DNA of 64,000 bases from Spirodela intermedia (taxonomy: Eukaryota; Streptophyta; Magnoliopsida; Alismatales; Araceae). A program made the translations under genes and the position numbers. Position 1 is the first letter of the stretch. Every line of letters starts with the position of its first letter. The stretch is taken from NCBI GenBank assembly GCA_902729315.2, contig LR746274.1, positions 8,264,537-8,328,536 of the forward strand, written 5' to 3'. Positions 46,876-61,069 of this stretch are shown here, one piece after another. Below the pieces are notes generated by a model, which was not told the origin of the DNA, did not search any database, and saw only the letters and a list, made by a program, of their open reading frames with translations.

Positions 46876-47713
46876 TTAAACGGAATCTGGAAAAAAAAAT
46901 TGAACCTGGTTAAAAAATGAGAATCAAAACAAAAGGCCAAAAACTGAAAAAAAAAACTAACTAGAGAGTCTAGAAATTTTTGTCTGCGAAAAATAAATTA
47001 CAGTAATTGAATTCAAGGAGTAAGAAACCTATTTGAAATCATAGTTTTCGGTAAATATTTTTCTTGATGATTTTTCAACTGATTAGACGATATGTATGCT
47101 ACATATCTCCAAATTTTCAACTGATTCGAGGATATGTATGCTATACATCTCCAAGCGGACGCCCAAAGTGACACAGTTCACTCAAGGTCTAGGCAAATAC
47201 CGGACGCCATTTAATCTTAATATCTCTATAAATAATACAAGAATAAGGTAAAAAAAATCTTCATACAAGAGTTTACAATTAAACAACGATAAACACAGAA
47301 AATGATTGGCTCAGATATCAAAAATGGAAAATTTTACACTAAAGAAACTCACAATTGCGGGATAAATATTTACACAAGAACACGGAAAGTTATCATTGGA
47401 GGGCCCCAGGCAGTTTTCTCAAAGGAAGAGAAACAAAATTCCCGAGGGAATCCCAAATAAGCAGTCAAAGAGGCCAGCCGCCGCTTCTTACCTCACGAAG
47501 GCCAAGAGAATTACACGCTATTACAGTCCCAAAAGATTTTTCCTCCACGATACCATGGAAAACCAACCGAAGGCGGTGGGGGCACAAGCAAGAAGGACCC
47601 TCAGCAGCATTCTCCTCGCGTTTCGAACTGAACCAAACAAATGGAACAGAACAACGAGGCTTCGTCTGCGAGAAGCCTGAAGATGGAGGAGACGAGAATC
47701 TTCCACAGAGAGA

Positions 47714-47755
<42 letters not shown>

Positions 47756-47830
47756 CCTACAAAGGTGGTGGCGATGGCGATGGTTGATGCCCAGAGTCGA
47801 GTGAAGGTGGTGGAAGTGGTATCCTGCGCG
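46876..47830 (-). other. 5' UTR of MLH3 with a probable leader intron
   Basis: A splice acceptor (T-rich run followed by CCAG) lies at about 46887-46895, 13 or so bases upstream of the start codon, so the leader is probably spliced. A GA/CT microsatellite (47719-47751) lies in the probable first exon. Plus-strand open frames at 47.36-47.72 kb are antisense shadows of this leader. Confidence 0.5.
47719..47751. repeat. (AG)n microsatellite
   Basis: About 16 perfect AG units in the probable MLH3 5' UTR. Confidence 0.9.
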
Positions 47831-47847
47831 CCTAGAAGGTTTCCTAA

Positions 47848-47868
47848 TAGAATATATTTATATATAGG
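47848..47868 (-). promoter_or_regulatory. TATA box of MLH3
   Basis: The minus strand reads TATATATAAATATATT, about 100-130 bp upstream of the GA tract and about 1 kb upstream of the start codon across the leader intron. Confidence 0.5.
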
Positions 47869-47869
47869 C

Positions 47870-50520
47870 TGTACCATTATTTGTATCCTTTTTTTCAAGG
47901 TCACACCGATCTCCCCTTAATAAATTAGCGTCTTTCGTTTCATACCCCTAGGAAATTACATTTGTCGAAAAACTCTATATTCTTATCAAGAACCCCGAAG
48001 ACTATACGACTCTTGGCTTTTGACCCCATAAATTTTAACCTTAAATTAACCTAGTTAGGATTTAAATTATTTTTTAATGAAAAAATCGAGAAAGATAAAA
48101 ATAAACATTATATTTTTAAAAGGGAAAATTATCTTAAAAATTTTAAAATTAAAAAAAAATTATTCGTAAATAATAACTTTGGAAAATCAAAGTTTTCATA
48201 TTGATCCATGTTGATCCAACTAAAAAAAATAAAAAAATGAAAAAATGTTGACTCATGTGTCAAACCAAGTAAAGGTGAATTAAATATCAATAGAGAGAGA
48301 AATATTATCTATGAGACAAACATCTAGGAGAGATTGAACATGTGTTCGAATATAAAATATAAAAGTGATGACTTGTTTGCAAAGTGACCAACTCAAAGCT
48401 AGTCAAATTTATAAGATGGCTATAAAGATCATTATATATGTTGACATAAGAGTTGACCATGTTAATATTTGACTGAGCGGATCCCAAAATTTTGAGTTCC
48501 AACGAATATTTTTGAGTGATGTATTGATTTTTGTCTATAAATAACTGATTAACCCCCTCCATTAGGCAAATAATGGTACATAGGCCCCTAAATTAACTAT
48601 TTTTGGAGTTATTTTTTTTTCTTCTAAAATTTATTAACTAAAAAATTTTAAAAAAATATTATGAAAGGAAATTATCTCCAATACCAAAGCTGAGAAAAAA
48701 TCTAATTAATAGAATTCAATTAATTTTTCTCCAGCATTTAAATGCTTGTACATTGCAAGATACCTCCACAATTCTTGCAAAATGTTGAATTATAAGAGCA
48801 TTTTTTTCTTATATTGTATTTTAATATTCCTATTATTCATGCTGACCCAAAGTCATGAATTTAAAAGATATTAGATCCCTATTTATTTATTTTCTTCATT
48901 TTTATTTTAATATTCCTGTAAATAGTTATGAGAAACAAGGGACAACTAAAAAAAGGAAATCTAGTGGAGGGCCAGTTGAAACTTTGGTGTTCAACATAAA
49001 TATGAGTCTTAATGTGATCCAATGAACTTTGCATCATCTTTCAAGCCAACACTAACATTATTCAAGAATATGTACGGTAGATATATTTAAAAATATTATC
49101 TTCATTGAGATGATCATTAATAATTGTCTTGAGAAGATCTACTTGTTTCTAATTTTATATCATGACAAATATTATCCAAAATGTGATTAGTGGATAATAT
49201 CTCATGTATTTGAGATCTAAATTCTAAATTTATAGTATCTTTCAATGTTTAAATATATTTATTATTTTTTTCTTGAGTCATTTAAAATATGTATTAGATG
49301 ATAAATAACTTTAAAATCCGATAGGGATGATTTTCTTATGGTATAACCTAATATATGGTAAAATCATCAAAACCTAATTCTTCAATGAGATGATCGTTAA
49401 TGATTGGCTTGAAACAACCTCTTTTTTTACTCGTTGTAATATATGGTAACAACTATTATTCAAAATATGATTATTATAAAATATATCATTTAAATTAGTA
49501 GAAAATATCTTACTTTCATAATTTTTTAATATTTGTCTCGAGGCATTTAAAAATATTTATTTAATGAGAAAAACAACTTTAAAGTCTGAATATTGATATT
49601 TTTTATGTTGTCACATAATCTGTGGTAAAATCATCAAAACCTAATCTTCAATGAGATGATCATTAACGTTTGGCTTAAGAAGACATCATTTTTTACCTGC
49701 TTTCTAATTATAGGGTGGAAAATATTATTAAAAAATTAATTAGTAGGAAAGCTATCATCCATTTGACATCTAGATTCTAGATTTTTATTTCCTTTCTCAT
49801 TTACATAGAGTTTTAATATTTTTCTCGAGCTATTTAAAATATGTATTATATGAGAAATAACTTTAAAATCTGAATATTGAATATTTAATCAAAAATATTG
49901 ATTATATTTAATTTTTTCATATATTTTTTAATATTTGTCTCGAGTTATTTTTAAAAAAGATATTGTATGGGAAATAAACGTAAAATATGAATATTGATGA
50001 TTTATTTATGGTACAACCTAAGATATGGTAAATTCATCAAACCTTTATATTTGAAAAATAAAATATGCTGTATAATATTTAAAAATATATTTTTTAATGA
50101 GTATGCTGCATTTTTATGCATGTTAGAATGTGCAAAAATGATTTTTCCTATATAATCTGATGGCTATGTTTAATAAATTATGCCTGCAATATTTTCAAAA
50201 TAATATCATCATTATTTGGACTTATAAGCACATATATTTGTTGTCATCCCAAACATTACATTACTATAATGAATGATAATTATAATTACATAAAATGTAA
50301 ATGTGTTCTAAAAATAGTAGAAGATATCTTGGTGTAAGCTTGATATAAAAAACATAAATTATCTGAGAATAAATGAAAACATAAGTAATTAATTAATAGT
50401 AAAATAATATTTAAATTAATTGCCTCTTGTATTGCAGGTATTGTTGATTTTAATAATGTGAAATAAACCATAAAATGAACACATAATGTTTCCGGGCTTT
50501 ATATCATTTATTAATTAATA
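47870..50520. other. AT-rich spacer between MLH3 and RPC5
   Basis: The spacer between these divergent genes is very AT-rich. It contains the tandem array at 49.1-50.05 kb, listed separately, and no recognisable gene. Confidence 0.6.
49090..50045. repeat. Diverged ~270-bp tandem array
   Basis: The phrase TTCA(A/T)TGAGATGATC(A/G)TTAA recurs at 49101, 49381 and 49647 (periods 280 and 266). Each is followed by similar blocks containing ATTATCCAAAATGTGATTAG-like, TCGAGTCATTTAAAATATGT-like and TGGTAAAATCATCAAAACC-like sequence. A fourth partial copy without the opening phrase runs to about 50045. Confidence 0.8.
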
Positions 50521-50564
50521 TGAGGACTGCATTGATAAAAAACTTTGACCAGGATGCGTAAATT

Positions 50565-50787
50565 GGGCCCGTTTCTTTCGATGATGTTGGCTTGGAAGCC
50601 CGTCCCTCTCTCTCTCCTCTTTCTCTCTCTGCTTATATAAGAAGTTGGGTGACGGGTCCATTTTTATTGGCTTTCTTCTGGGCCCTAGCTTTCCGGCCCG
50701 ATATGAGCCCGGTTCATTTACTAAACACCACCAAATGTTTCCGAAATTGAAAAAGAGCGCATGTGAAGAGGGAAGGGGGGGGGAAAG

Positions 50788-50818
<31 letters not shown>

Positions 50819-51100
50819 GAGAGTAGCGGAGAGTAGCGGAGAGAGAGGGAAGAGAGAGAGGAGAGAGGAGAGAGGAGAGAGAGGCGAGAGAGGGGTGGGT
50901 AGAGGTGAGAGGACAGATAGAGAGAGGAGAGAGAGGAGAGAGGGAAGAGAGGGGAGGGAGGGAGAGAGAGGACAGAGGGGAGAGAGGGGAGAGGCAAGAG
51001 AGAGGAGGGAAGAGAGAGAGTAAACGGGCTATATATATAGGTCGGGAGGTAGGGAGAGAGAGAGAGGGAAGGAGGGGAGCTGAGAGAAGGGGAAGGAGGG
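50565..51100 (+). promoter_or_regulatory. RPC5 promoter and GA-rich 5' UTR
   Basis: GGGCCC, TGGGCC and GGCCCG motifs lie at 50568-50710, followed by about 320 bp of GA-rich purine tract (50775-51100). A TATATATAG box sits within it at 51032-51040, about 130 bp before the start codon. Long open frames over the purine tract are repeat artefacts. Confidence 0.65.
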
Positions 51101-51164
51101 AGGGAATCTCCCCGCGCTTCCTTTGAACAGCGCCACCGCCGTAAGGTCGTCGCCGCCGCCGGAG

Positions 51165-54100
51165 ATGGAGGACGACGTTGACATGTCCCTCGACCTTGAC
51201 GCGGGGATTAACGTGGCGCCGGCGAGGCCAAAGTCCAAGTTCCAGCCCAAGCTCAAGGGCAAGCTGCTACCCAAACCCGAGCCAGTGGCCGAAGCCGCCC
51301 ATCTCCCTCCATTCCCTCCGGTGAAGCAGGAGGACGCCGTCGGGGTGGAGAAGGCCGAGACATTGGACTTGGGGGGGGAGCACGCAGGTGCCGACGTCAT
51401 GGGGTTTTTGAAGGAGGAAGAAGAGGAGTTCGTCGTGGGGATGGCGGCGCCCATGGAGGTCGACGGGGTTGGAAACGATGAAGAAGGCGAGGTGGTTCGG
51501 GAGATTGACGTATTCTTCAACCCTTCTCCCTTGGACTCGGACACACAGGTACGGAGCTTTGGTTTCTCAATGCATTGCATTCTTCTATTTCTTGCTTTTT
51601 CATGCCTTTTGTGTAATCCTGTGAGCGTCTGTGGGGCCTGCCGGAGTTTGAGGAGGCATCATGGTCATGATCATCGTGCAACTCCATTTTAGAAAGAAAT
51701 AGCCCATAGATTTTAGAGGGGAGCGAGAGGGAAAGAAATAGCCCAAAGCTGATGAACAGAGTAACACTGGGTGAGGAACAAACGCTGGTTTATTTCTCCT
51801 AGTTGTGCATATGAGAACATGCGTAAAGTCCTGAAGCTTTATGTCGGGAAATCAATTGTTGGTGGTAGGCTATGGAATTTTATTGGACCTGATTGAGATG
51901 GGTTGAGAAGGGTTGAGAAGGGTTTATGAGATGAAGGGAGGTGTTGCTTAATGACTACTTGTTGATCTCAGGCTTTCAATAATAATGACATGACCAACAA
52001 TATGCATATGAAGGTCGTATAGCTGACACTGAGGCACTTGTCTGTTGACAAAGAAAGAAGAACAGTTTAAGGACTACACCTTGTAGCTGATATCAATGTG
52101 ATCTGACCTGCTGAGCGAGTGGTGACATTCAAGTACTTGGATATGAAAGCTTAACTTATAATCAGCTTCTTTTGGATTTCTATGCAAATTGTGGACTATA
52201 TAGATGATAAGCCTGATATGACATATGTACATTATCTCAAGATAATTTGTCTTTTCCATGCCTGTATTTCCTTCTGTATGTTTAGTGTTTTTGGAAGACA
52301 GCTTAGCTTCTTGATTGACCATTCTTTTCTTCTCATCGGATTGTAATTTTCATTGCAGCTCTATGTGATGCAATACCCTCTCAGGCCATGTTGGCGCCCA
52401 TATGAATTGAATGAAAGATGTCAAGAGGTATACCACTATTATTTTAATGCTTTTGTGAACAGCTCCGGATTGTTGCTTTCTTTACTTGGAAGTTGAAATC
52501 TTTTAGTCAGAATTTTTATTCTCTTCGTCCTGTTGTCTAAGCAGGTTAGAATGAAACCTAAGCAGTCAAAGATCGAATTTGATATGGCCATGGATGTTGA
52601 CAGTGAAAATTATGACGGTGAGGTTGAGGAGCACCTAAGGTTAAGGAAGCAGGTTAGTGACAACTTCTCTACGTCCTTGTTGTAGCGTTTAGTATACATC
52701 TATGGTAGTTCATAGTAAAATCGTTTTGATCTGTCTTGTGTTTATTGTTGAATTATTTAATGTAGCCTGGCATTGTACATTTGCATGTAAATGTTCTATC
52801 GTATAAATTCTCGTGTATATTTTTGAAATTTCGGTAAAATCACCTATTCAGCGATCTGCACACACTTACATTGGTTTTCATGCTTTTGTACCATTTTCTG
52901 TCCTTAATTTATGCCAAAATTCTGTTTTTATATTTTTTTCTTGGTTCCTATTTTGCATTTGTTTTAGATTTGGGAGTATCGCACCATTTATGTCCGTTCA
53001 GCTATGCCAGATATGCTATTTATTCTATTTTTTTTCTTCCAGGTACTGTCTTCTTCAAAGATACCGTATGTAACTGGATATGCTGTTGGGATACTTGTGG
53101 GAAACCAGGTAATTATTTTGTTTATACTGTTGCCTCTGTGCATGCTAACGTGCTGATAAAAGGTAGATTTGGAATCAAAATTAAATGTAGTGCGTATTTA
53201 TGATAAGATTCCGTCTTTAATGAGAAGTTGGTGGTTTTGACTTTCAAGAAAATTTGGTATGCTAATGAGAGCCTAGTATGTTGCCTGAGTGGTGTTATCT
53301 CGTTTACATATAGGGTGCCTGGACAGGCACCAAAAAGTGAGAAGTTGAATTATTTACCTACAACTTGGTTCAGATATAAAGTGAAATCAATCGAAATCAG
53401 ATCCTTGATAAGTCGCATGAACAGAATCAATCGGGTTTGCTTAAACAATTCAACGGTAGCAGGAAGTCTGATAAATAGGGAAGGAAAGATTTTATAAGGA
53501 GGCTTGTATGAAGACTTTTGCTACAAGTACCAGCCTGATGCCTGAGTTACCCCCACTGCTGGTAATGGCTTTCATTCCCTTCCTCATAATGAGCAGCCTA
53601 ATATATATTACAATTGCCTTGACAACGTGGTAGGTGGAAGATGTTTATAAATGTGGGTAGTGTGAAGTTTTCGGATTATATTAAGACTGGATTAGTTGGA
53701 GGTTTTGATGTTACAAACGGCAAGCAACAAATCACAATGTATTGAACCCCATTTTATTAATGGGTTTGAGAAGGAACATTGGCGAGTCAGTCTCTTTTTT
53801 TTGTGGCCATGTGGGTCATAGTGATCTCTTTCTTAAGCTTCAAAGTTGAGAATCTGCTATCATGTTGAATGAGGATAGGGAGCCTACTGATAATTGAACT
53901 TGAGGGGCAAAGGCATTTGACACTCCCCTATCACTCTATGTTGTAAAGTTCTCCATCTCTGTAAAATTTCAGTTAATCAAGTCAGGGGGCCTGTGCACTG
54001 TTGCTATTGATGCTGTTTCAGTGTGAAATGGAGCATTGCTGTTCTTATACAGGTGACAGATAGAAGTAAAAGTTCTCTTCCAAGTGCTACTTAGATGGCT

Positions 54101-57100
54101 AGGAGCTTTGTGCTGTTGGCCTTTTCATATATTTCATAACTACGGAGGGATTTGGTTTTCTCCTTTATTATCAGGGATTGGTTCGTCAAAATTTACAGAT
54201 AACCCAAACTGAGAAGGTTCCTGGTTCCATTACAGCTAAAAGTCCTTTGTTTGTCTAAGAACATGCATGTTAGCTAGGCAACTGACATCTTCAGGCTGAG
54301 TAATCCCCTAACTTTAAGACGATTCTCCGCAAAATATGAGCCAAAAAGTGTCATTCTCATTCAAATTTGGATGGAAAATCATAAAAAAGTATCGAATTAG
54401 TACTCTTTTTACAATTTTCAAATTAAAGAAAGCTACAAAGTACTATTTTCTCTATTGGTATTCCCATTGTCAACTGAGCCCACTCCGACCTCCCTCTGCC
54501 TATTACCAATTTCGTAAAGGCGAATCTTTCAGGAACTTTTGACTCTGATAAACTTTTAGTTTCAGCTAGTCCAACTCTTTGATATATTTCTTGCTGAAGA
54601 AATATTCCTAATTTTGGTGAATAAACTTGGGTGTATGGGAAGCTTAACTATCAATATTACCCGTATGGATCCCATTAATATATTGTCTCCAAACTGTAAT
54701 TTTGTTCCTTTCTTCCCAAGTTTTGGTCTGAAATTCTTTTCCTCCGTTTTTTTCTGAACTTAATGTTTACTTTGATTGATTGTCTTTTCCAAACTGTAAT
54801 GTAATTTTTTTTCTTTTTCTAATCTACTTCAAGAGCATGGTGTTTCCGTATTTCCTGTGTTGATTGATAAGAAAGGAAAGTGATCTTCCTCCTATGCACA
54901 GTAGTTGTTAATAACCCTTTGTATTTTTACTTGAAATCTTTATTTATATTTTCTTTCAACTGGGTTACGTGGTTCCAAATTCATTGCCTAGGCTATTTTA
55001 CTGAGTCACACTTTTTGCTGGAACAAGTTATTCCATTGATTTGTATTCTTGGATACCTTAACTGTCTCAAATGAATTTGGATACTGAGAAAACCTGAAGT
55101 AATATTGTAATGTTTTAACATTTTTTGGTTGTTTCCGCTTTCAGGGGAAAAAGACGTCCTAGAAAATAACTCCTGCTGTAAATTTTGTTGCATTTGATAT
55201 CAATTTTCGTTACCGATCTCTGAGAATTATAAGACCTTTTTCTGCTCTATGTTGCAGTTACACTTGAATCCTGTTCATGCAGTTATGCAGTTTCGCCCGC
55301 TAATGTCTCATATAGATCCCAGTGGGTTACAAAAGAGGAAGCACATTTCTCAGAGAACAGGAGTTGCCACTAGTGATGATGAAGAGGTACAAGAATCTGC
55401 TAAGCCATCAACTAGCCGGGTAAGACTTGGCTGAAGATGAAGGGGATGCTGCATTTATCTTTTTTTTTTCCCATTGGTTTGTTGATTCCGTCCTAATAAT
55501 GGATGTGGAACTAGTTTCTTCTTGTTTAGGATTTAGGTCACTAAACCTATCCTATCAAGTCAAGTAATTCGACTAACAAAATATTTTTTTCATGGAAGGT
55601 GTCAGAATCAACGTTTCTTTTTCTGAGAGATCCCTGCCATTGAACATGATTGAATTGTCTTTGGGCAATGCCATGTTAACCATAGTGCTTAGGATTAGCT
55701 GTACCCAATCTAAACGGTAGAGGAATCGGAGATCCCTTGATCTGCCAATTTTTGGTTTTCGTTTGTCACTAATTCACATTCTTCTTGATGAATCTGCCAG
55801 AAACATGACCTGTCAACATTGTGGTTGATAGCAAAATTTCTGGAACTATACTGTGCCTTCTCTATTGCAGATTATTTGGCGAACGTTTTATTATCAGTGA
55901 ATTATGAAATAGCGATGCATATTATATTTCGTTTCTGGTGCAAGTTATTCTGTGGTTACAATAGACATACCTTATTCTTCCCTTATATTGTCGTCTGTAT
56001 GTAGGGGAAGACAGCTCTGGAGTCTACAACTGAGAACGGTGATGATTCAGAGGTGAGTTGGGCTTTTAATTAGACAGAAGGGATACACTGGTGATTGACT
56101 TCTGCAAAGTTGTTTCTGGGGCTAGAATACTATCTGCTTTCATTTACTTGGCTTCAGAATGATGAAACTTCAAATGAGTCGAAGATGTTTCCTTCATTTG
56201 AATACCAGTTTTATTCTGATGCTATTAATTTTTTAAAGTTCATGTGACTAGTCCTGTGTCTCTTTAAAGCTGTCCTTTCATCACATCTTATGCCTCAAGA
56301 TTTCTGTTGAGATGATTAGTTGTGGGATACTATTTTCTTTTTTTGTTCTTAGCTGAATGTGAAGTTACTCAATCACACGAGATGGTGTCTAAGAATCTTG
56401 CACCATATGTTAATGTTATCGTATAAGTTAATGTTTTTAAAGCATGACCAGATAGTATACCTGTTCGGATCACGTTTGGTTACTGATTTTATTTTTCCGA
56501 TTCCTTGAAAATTTGGCTGAATCTCATGGTACATGTTACCTTTTTCAAGTATCTAGTATCTGTTTTCTTCATGTCTCTAAAGCTGTGCCTTGCTCATATT
56601 TTTTGCAATTTCTTTTCTTATAGGAATGGGTGTCACTTAAATACCATGCTGCTGATAGTCCTATTTCAAGCAGATACCAAAGAAAAATGCTGTCTGAAGC
56701 GGGTGATCATATACCATTCTTGATGAACTCGTATGCTTTTCTCTTCCTGAGTGACAATTGATGGCAGTTTCTATATAGGCTTCCTCATTTAACTTTATTT
56801 TAATCACCATGCTAGTTTGTGATGGATTCTTAATTGTTTTCCAAAGGTCTGATTATCTTAACTGCTTGTGCCCGGGGACATCAGCTGGTAATGACAAGAT
56901 CAGAGGTCTTTCTAGAAGGTTAGACAATAATCCTTTTTCCAAATAACAATTATCTAAATGATGTATCTTACGCATGTTCACACAGATTTCAATCTTTGTT
57001 AAGATACTCTTACCATAATCACTTTGCTAGCCCAGCTGAGCATGACTGCCCGGATTTGTGTAAGCAGCAAACCTTAATACTGTAGGTTTGCGTACAAATT

Positions 57101-60100
57101 CTACATTTAAGAGGCTATCGATATGAATAATGTCTTCTAAAAGTGATATATATCATTTTCTTCTAGGTTGTCATGCAAGGCATGAGAATACCTACCAAGA
57201 GTTTTTCAGTAGGTTGAGATGAGGATATATGGCAAAACATGAGATGATTTGATTCAATTATTTTTTGCTACTTAGTTCCATATTCATCATACCAGTTGAT
57301 GAGACCTTCTTATATTTTCTAGAACGATTTCCAAATTAATCATCGCACTTGTCAACTAATGATGGTCACACTTGGAAATCCACTTTGTTTTTTTTCCAGT
57401 TTAGGTTTATCTTTTCACATGGTACCTACGGAATAAATTTTCATATTAGAAATTAATTTTACGTATTAGAAATTATTGTTGAAACCAGTCCTTACCACCT
57501 CTGTTTTTCTCTTTTTTTCTGAGCCAATAGTGTATCTCAATTGACTCATCCAATAGTTCGTTGACCATTCCACGATTGATTCACAGAGAACTTGTTTATA
57601 TTGGGACTGTTCCCTTAATGATGAAGCAAAATAAGAAATCGCAATGTAAACCTTACCCAAGCATTCCATTATAATCTGGCTCAGCAGTGAAAGAATCACG
57701 TTCCTTTTCTCATTTCATCTCTTTTGACAAGGATTTTGTCTCATCTGATATTTTCTTCTTCAGTGAGTAACCTGATATATATATTTTTTTGCTTGCGGTG
57801 ACTATTCATGAAATTCTGAAACTTGAATGCCTTGTGTATCTCTACAGGATAATGTTGACAATCCCATTGGATGAGCGCCTGAAAAAGTTATTTCTGGAGG
57901 TCTATCCTCGCTCTTGTACTGTGTCATGGGATTATTTTTATTTAACTTTGGGCTGTTTTAATGCGCATCATTTCATTCGTAATAAATACAGGGAAACATG
58001 TGTCTATTAGCTCCAAATTTGAATAGAAAAAAATGGGGTTCAGAAGAGTAAGAGGAAACTATTTTTATATCTACCAGAAAATGACTGACATTATTTTTTT
58101 GATCAGTAAAAATAAAAAAAATGGAAGAACTTTTTTTAATGGTAAATTTTTTTTATCTCAATCATTTCTCAATAAAAAGAAGAAAAATAAGAAAACAGAG
58201 GGTTCAATTTTAATTTTTTTCATTGGAATGAAATCTTCTTAATCTAACAGTTTATCAACTAGCCAAATGAAAAGTTGAAGTAAACATTTGTACCGTTGGG
58301 TGTTCTTAGCAAGTGATTATTGAGTTACAATTCTTACCTTATTTCTCCTTTCTGGGGCTTGTAGGGAGGCCAAGTACACCGATTTGATGCTCTCATGCAT
58401 CTTGCTCCTTCCGAGTCACCAGATGCTGCTCTGAGGATCATCCAGCAATATGCAGTTCTGGTGCAAGGTCTGTGGATTGCAAAAACCTCATTGTTACTTG
58501 ACGGTCGTCAAGCTCTCGTTAGGGATTACATACTATTTCTGTTCACAAAGAAGAATACGATACCCATAAGCAAGGTGAAGGAGATAAACCTTTCCATGGA
58601 GGATATGAAGCCCATCCTGAGCTCGTTGGCTTTCGAAAGATCTATCTGCAATGATTGGAAATTCAAAGAGCCAACTGATCTATCCTTCATCAAGCGTTTC
58701 CCAGACATTGTGAATATTCAAGAAAGCTTCTGGTCTCGTCGGCAAGAGCAGATAATGAATGCTTCGCCGGGAATTCTAAAGAGCCCAGTGTTGATGGCTA
58801 AGTGCTCCACGAAGCAAGGTTTGGGTGTCAAGTCAGCTGGCTCTGGGAGTGTTGACCAGAGTTTGAAAAGAGCAAATGAGACCACGGCGAGCTCTGGGAT
58901 GTCAACGTTGTCGGATGAAATCCGTGAAGCTCTTCCAAAAGCTCTTAATGAACTATTCAGGAATCACAGAGTCTGCAGGTAATGCTTATTCATTTTTTCT
59001 TCGAAAATCATTTGTATGAATTATATATTAAAGACCCATGTTCGGTCATGCTTTATACTAAAAAAATGAATTACAAATGCAATGGATTACTGATGATTGG
59101 ACATGAAAACTGTGTAGAGAATATGGATCTTGGAGAAGGGAAAAATCCTAGCTGGTAATATGCTTCAGTTATGGAGTTATTATTTATTCGAAAATTGATC
59201 TGCTTAAAATTTGATTAATGTGCCAATTTCAAGTTTTATAATTTTAGTCATGTGTTTTATTCTTTAAAAAAAATCACATATTTGTGTTTTTTTCATGTTA
59301 GACGTCAAATCAAGCAGAGAGGAGGGAGATGTAGATGGAATGGGTAGTTGAGAAAACTATACTACGTTGACTCTACAAGGATAATTCATTCGAGAAAGAA
59401 ATCTTACAGAAGCTAAAGAGGATGAGATATACCCAGTATAGAAACATCCATGATCTTCCCTGTTCGGAACACCAAATGTACTAAGGATGGGAGAATCGCC
59501 AATAACGGATAAAGCAAGAAGCTAGAGCCTTATACGCAGGAAAAACACCAAAAAAAGGAACTAGAGGAGTTTATCAAATTACGATACGGGTTGACCTATG
59601 TTTGTGAGGATATCTCTCAGGATGATCCACTCTATACAGGGGAAGTAACTAAGTATTTCCTCTTCAGTGAAGAGCTTTGAGGGTCATCGATGTGAAGACT
59701 AGGCACCACCTAGGTAGTCCAATGAATGTGGTAAATCTAAGTTTATAAAATGATGATATGAGTTGACCTAAGTTTGTGAGGATATCTCTCAGGATGATCC
59801 ACTCTATAATGGGGAAGTAAGTCTATGTTTAAGGAAATGGTGAGATAAACTTGTTTTGTAACAAAATATTCATCTTCACTGAAGAGCTTTGAGGATCAAC
59901 GATGTGAAGACTAGGCACCACCTATGTAATCTAGTGAATGTGGTACATCTAAGTTTATAAAATGATGATAGATGTTGACCTATGTTTGTGAGAATATCTC
60001 TCAGGATGATTCATACTATGAAGGGGAAGTGAATCTATGTTTAAGGAAGTGGTGAGATAAACTTGTTTTGTAACAAAATATTTCCTCTTCAGTGAAGAGC

Positions 60101-61030
60101 TTTGAGGATCATCGATGTGAAGACTAGCCACCACCTATGTAGTCTAATGAATGTGGTACATCTGAGTTTATAAAATGATGATAGATGTTGACCTAAGTTT
60201 GTGAGTTTATGAAATTATGGTAGACTACCCACAACCTAAGTATTAGATGTAAACATCAGATTTAAATTATCTAATGAATGTGGTAAAAATCTATCGACCT
60301 GGGCTGAGGAATAATGTGGTGGATCAAGGACAGAACCTCTTGACTAGAAGAGATCGATTGGTAGCCTTGTTGAATGGCTGCTTTCCTACAGCTCCCAATC
60401 CAAACTTGTCCCAGAGAATGCTGCTGAAAGGAAGATTGGGAAGAGGTGCTGTCTGGATCTGGTGGATCTCGGATCAGCTGGGTCAGCTTCTTATCCACAC
60501 TTGAATCATATCAGCCAGACTGGCCAAAAAGTCAACGCCCGAAGATGTATATCCATATAGAACCAGTATTTTTGGCATCTGCGAGGTGTCTACCCAAAAC
60601 AGCAGGATTTTCAAAGGAGAAGATTTTTTTTTTTTAGAATCTTCCCCCTCGATCGTTGCGCCATTGAGGAAATTCGGTGAACTATATGCTATTTATAACT
60701 ATATACTATGAATGGGTTGCCTTGTCTTTCTTTTTCATGCTCTCTGAATGAATATATCTTGGGATTGGAACCATAACATGGCCTTGCTATGCTTTTTTTC
60801 CTAAAAGCATGAACCAGATCCGTCAGGGGCTGCGAGAGATGGCAGTTTCAAAGTCAACACTACCTAAAGCAGATCCCAGACCCTTTGTTCTTGCTGCTCA
60901 TGGTGCCTCTGCGCCTGCGCCTGAGCTCGAATCAATTATATGCCGGGTTGCAGAAAAAATCCATGATGTGTTCGTTCCAAAGTCCAGTAGCAACCCGGCA
61001 CTCAATCCGTTGAGGTGATTCATGATACCA

Positions 61031-61069
<39 letters not shown>

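Noticed and set aside
47355-47720. Plus-strand open frames at the MLH3 5' end
   Set aside because: Antisense to the MLH3 leader; no splice partners or family resemblance.
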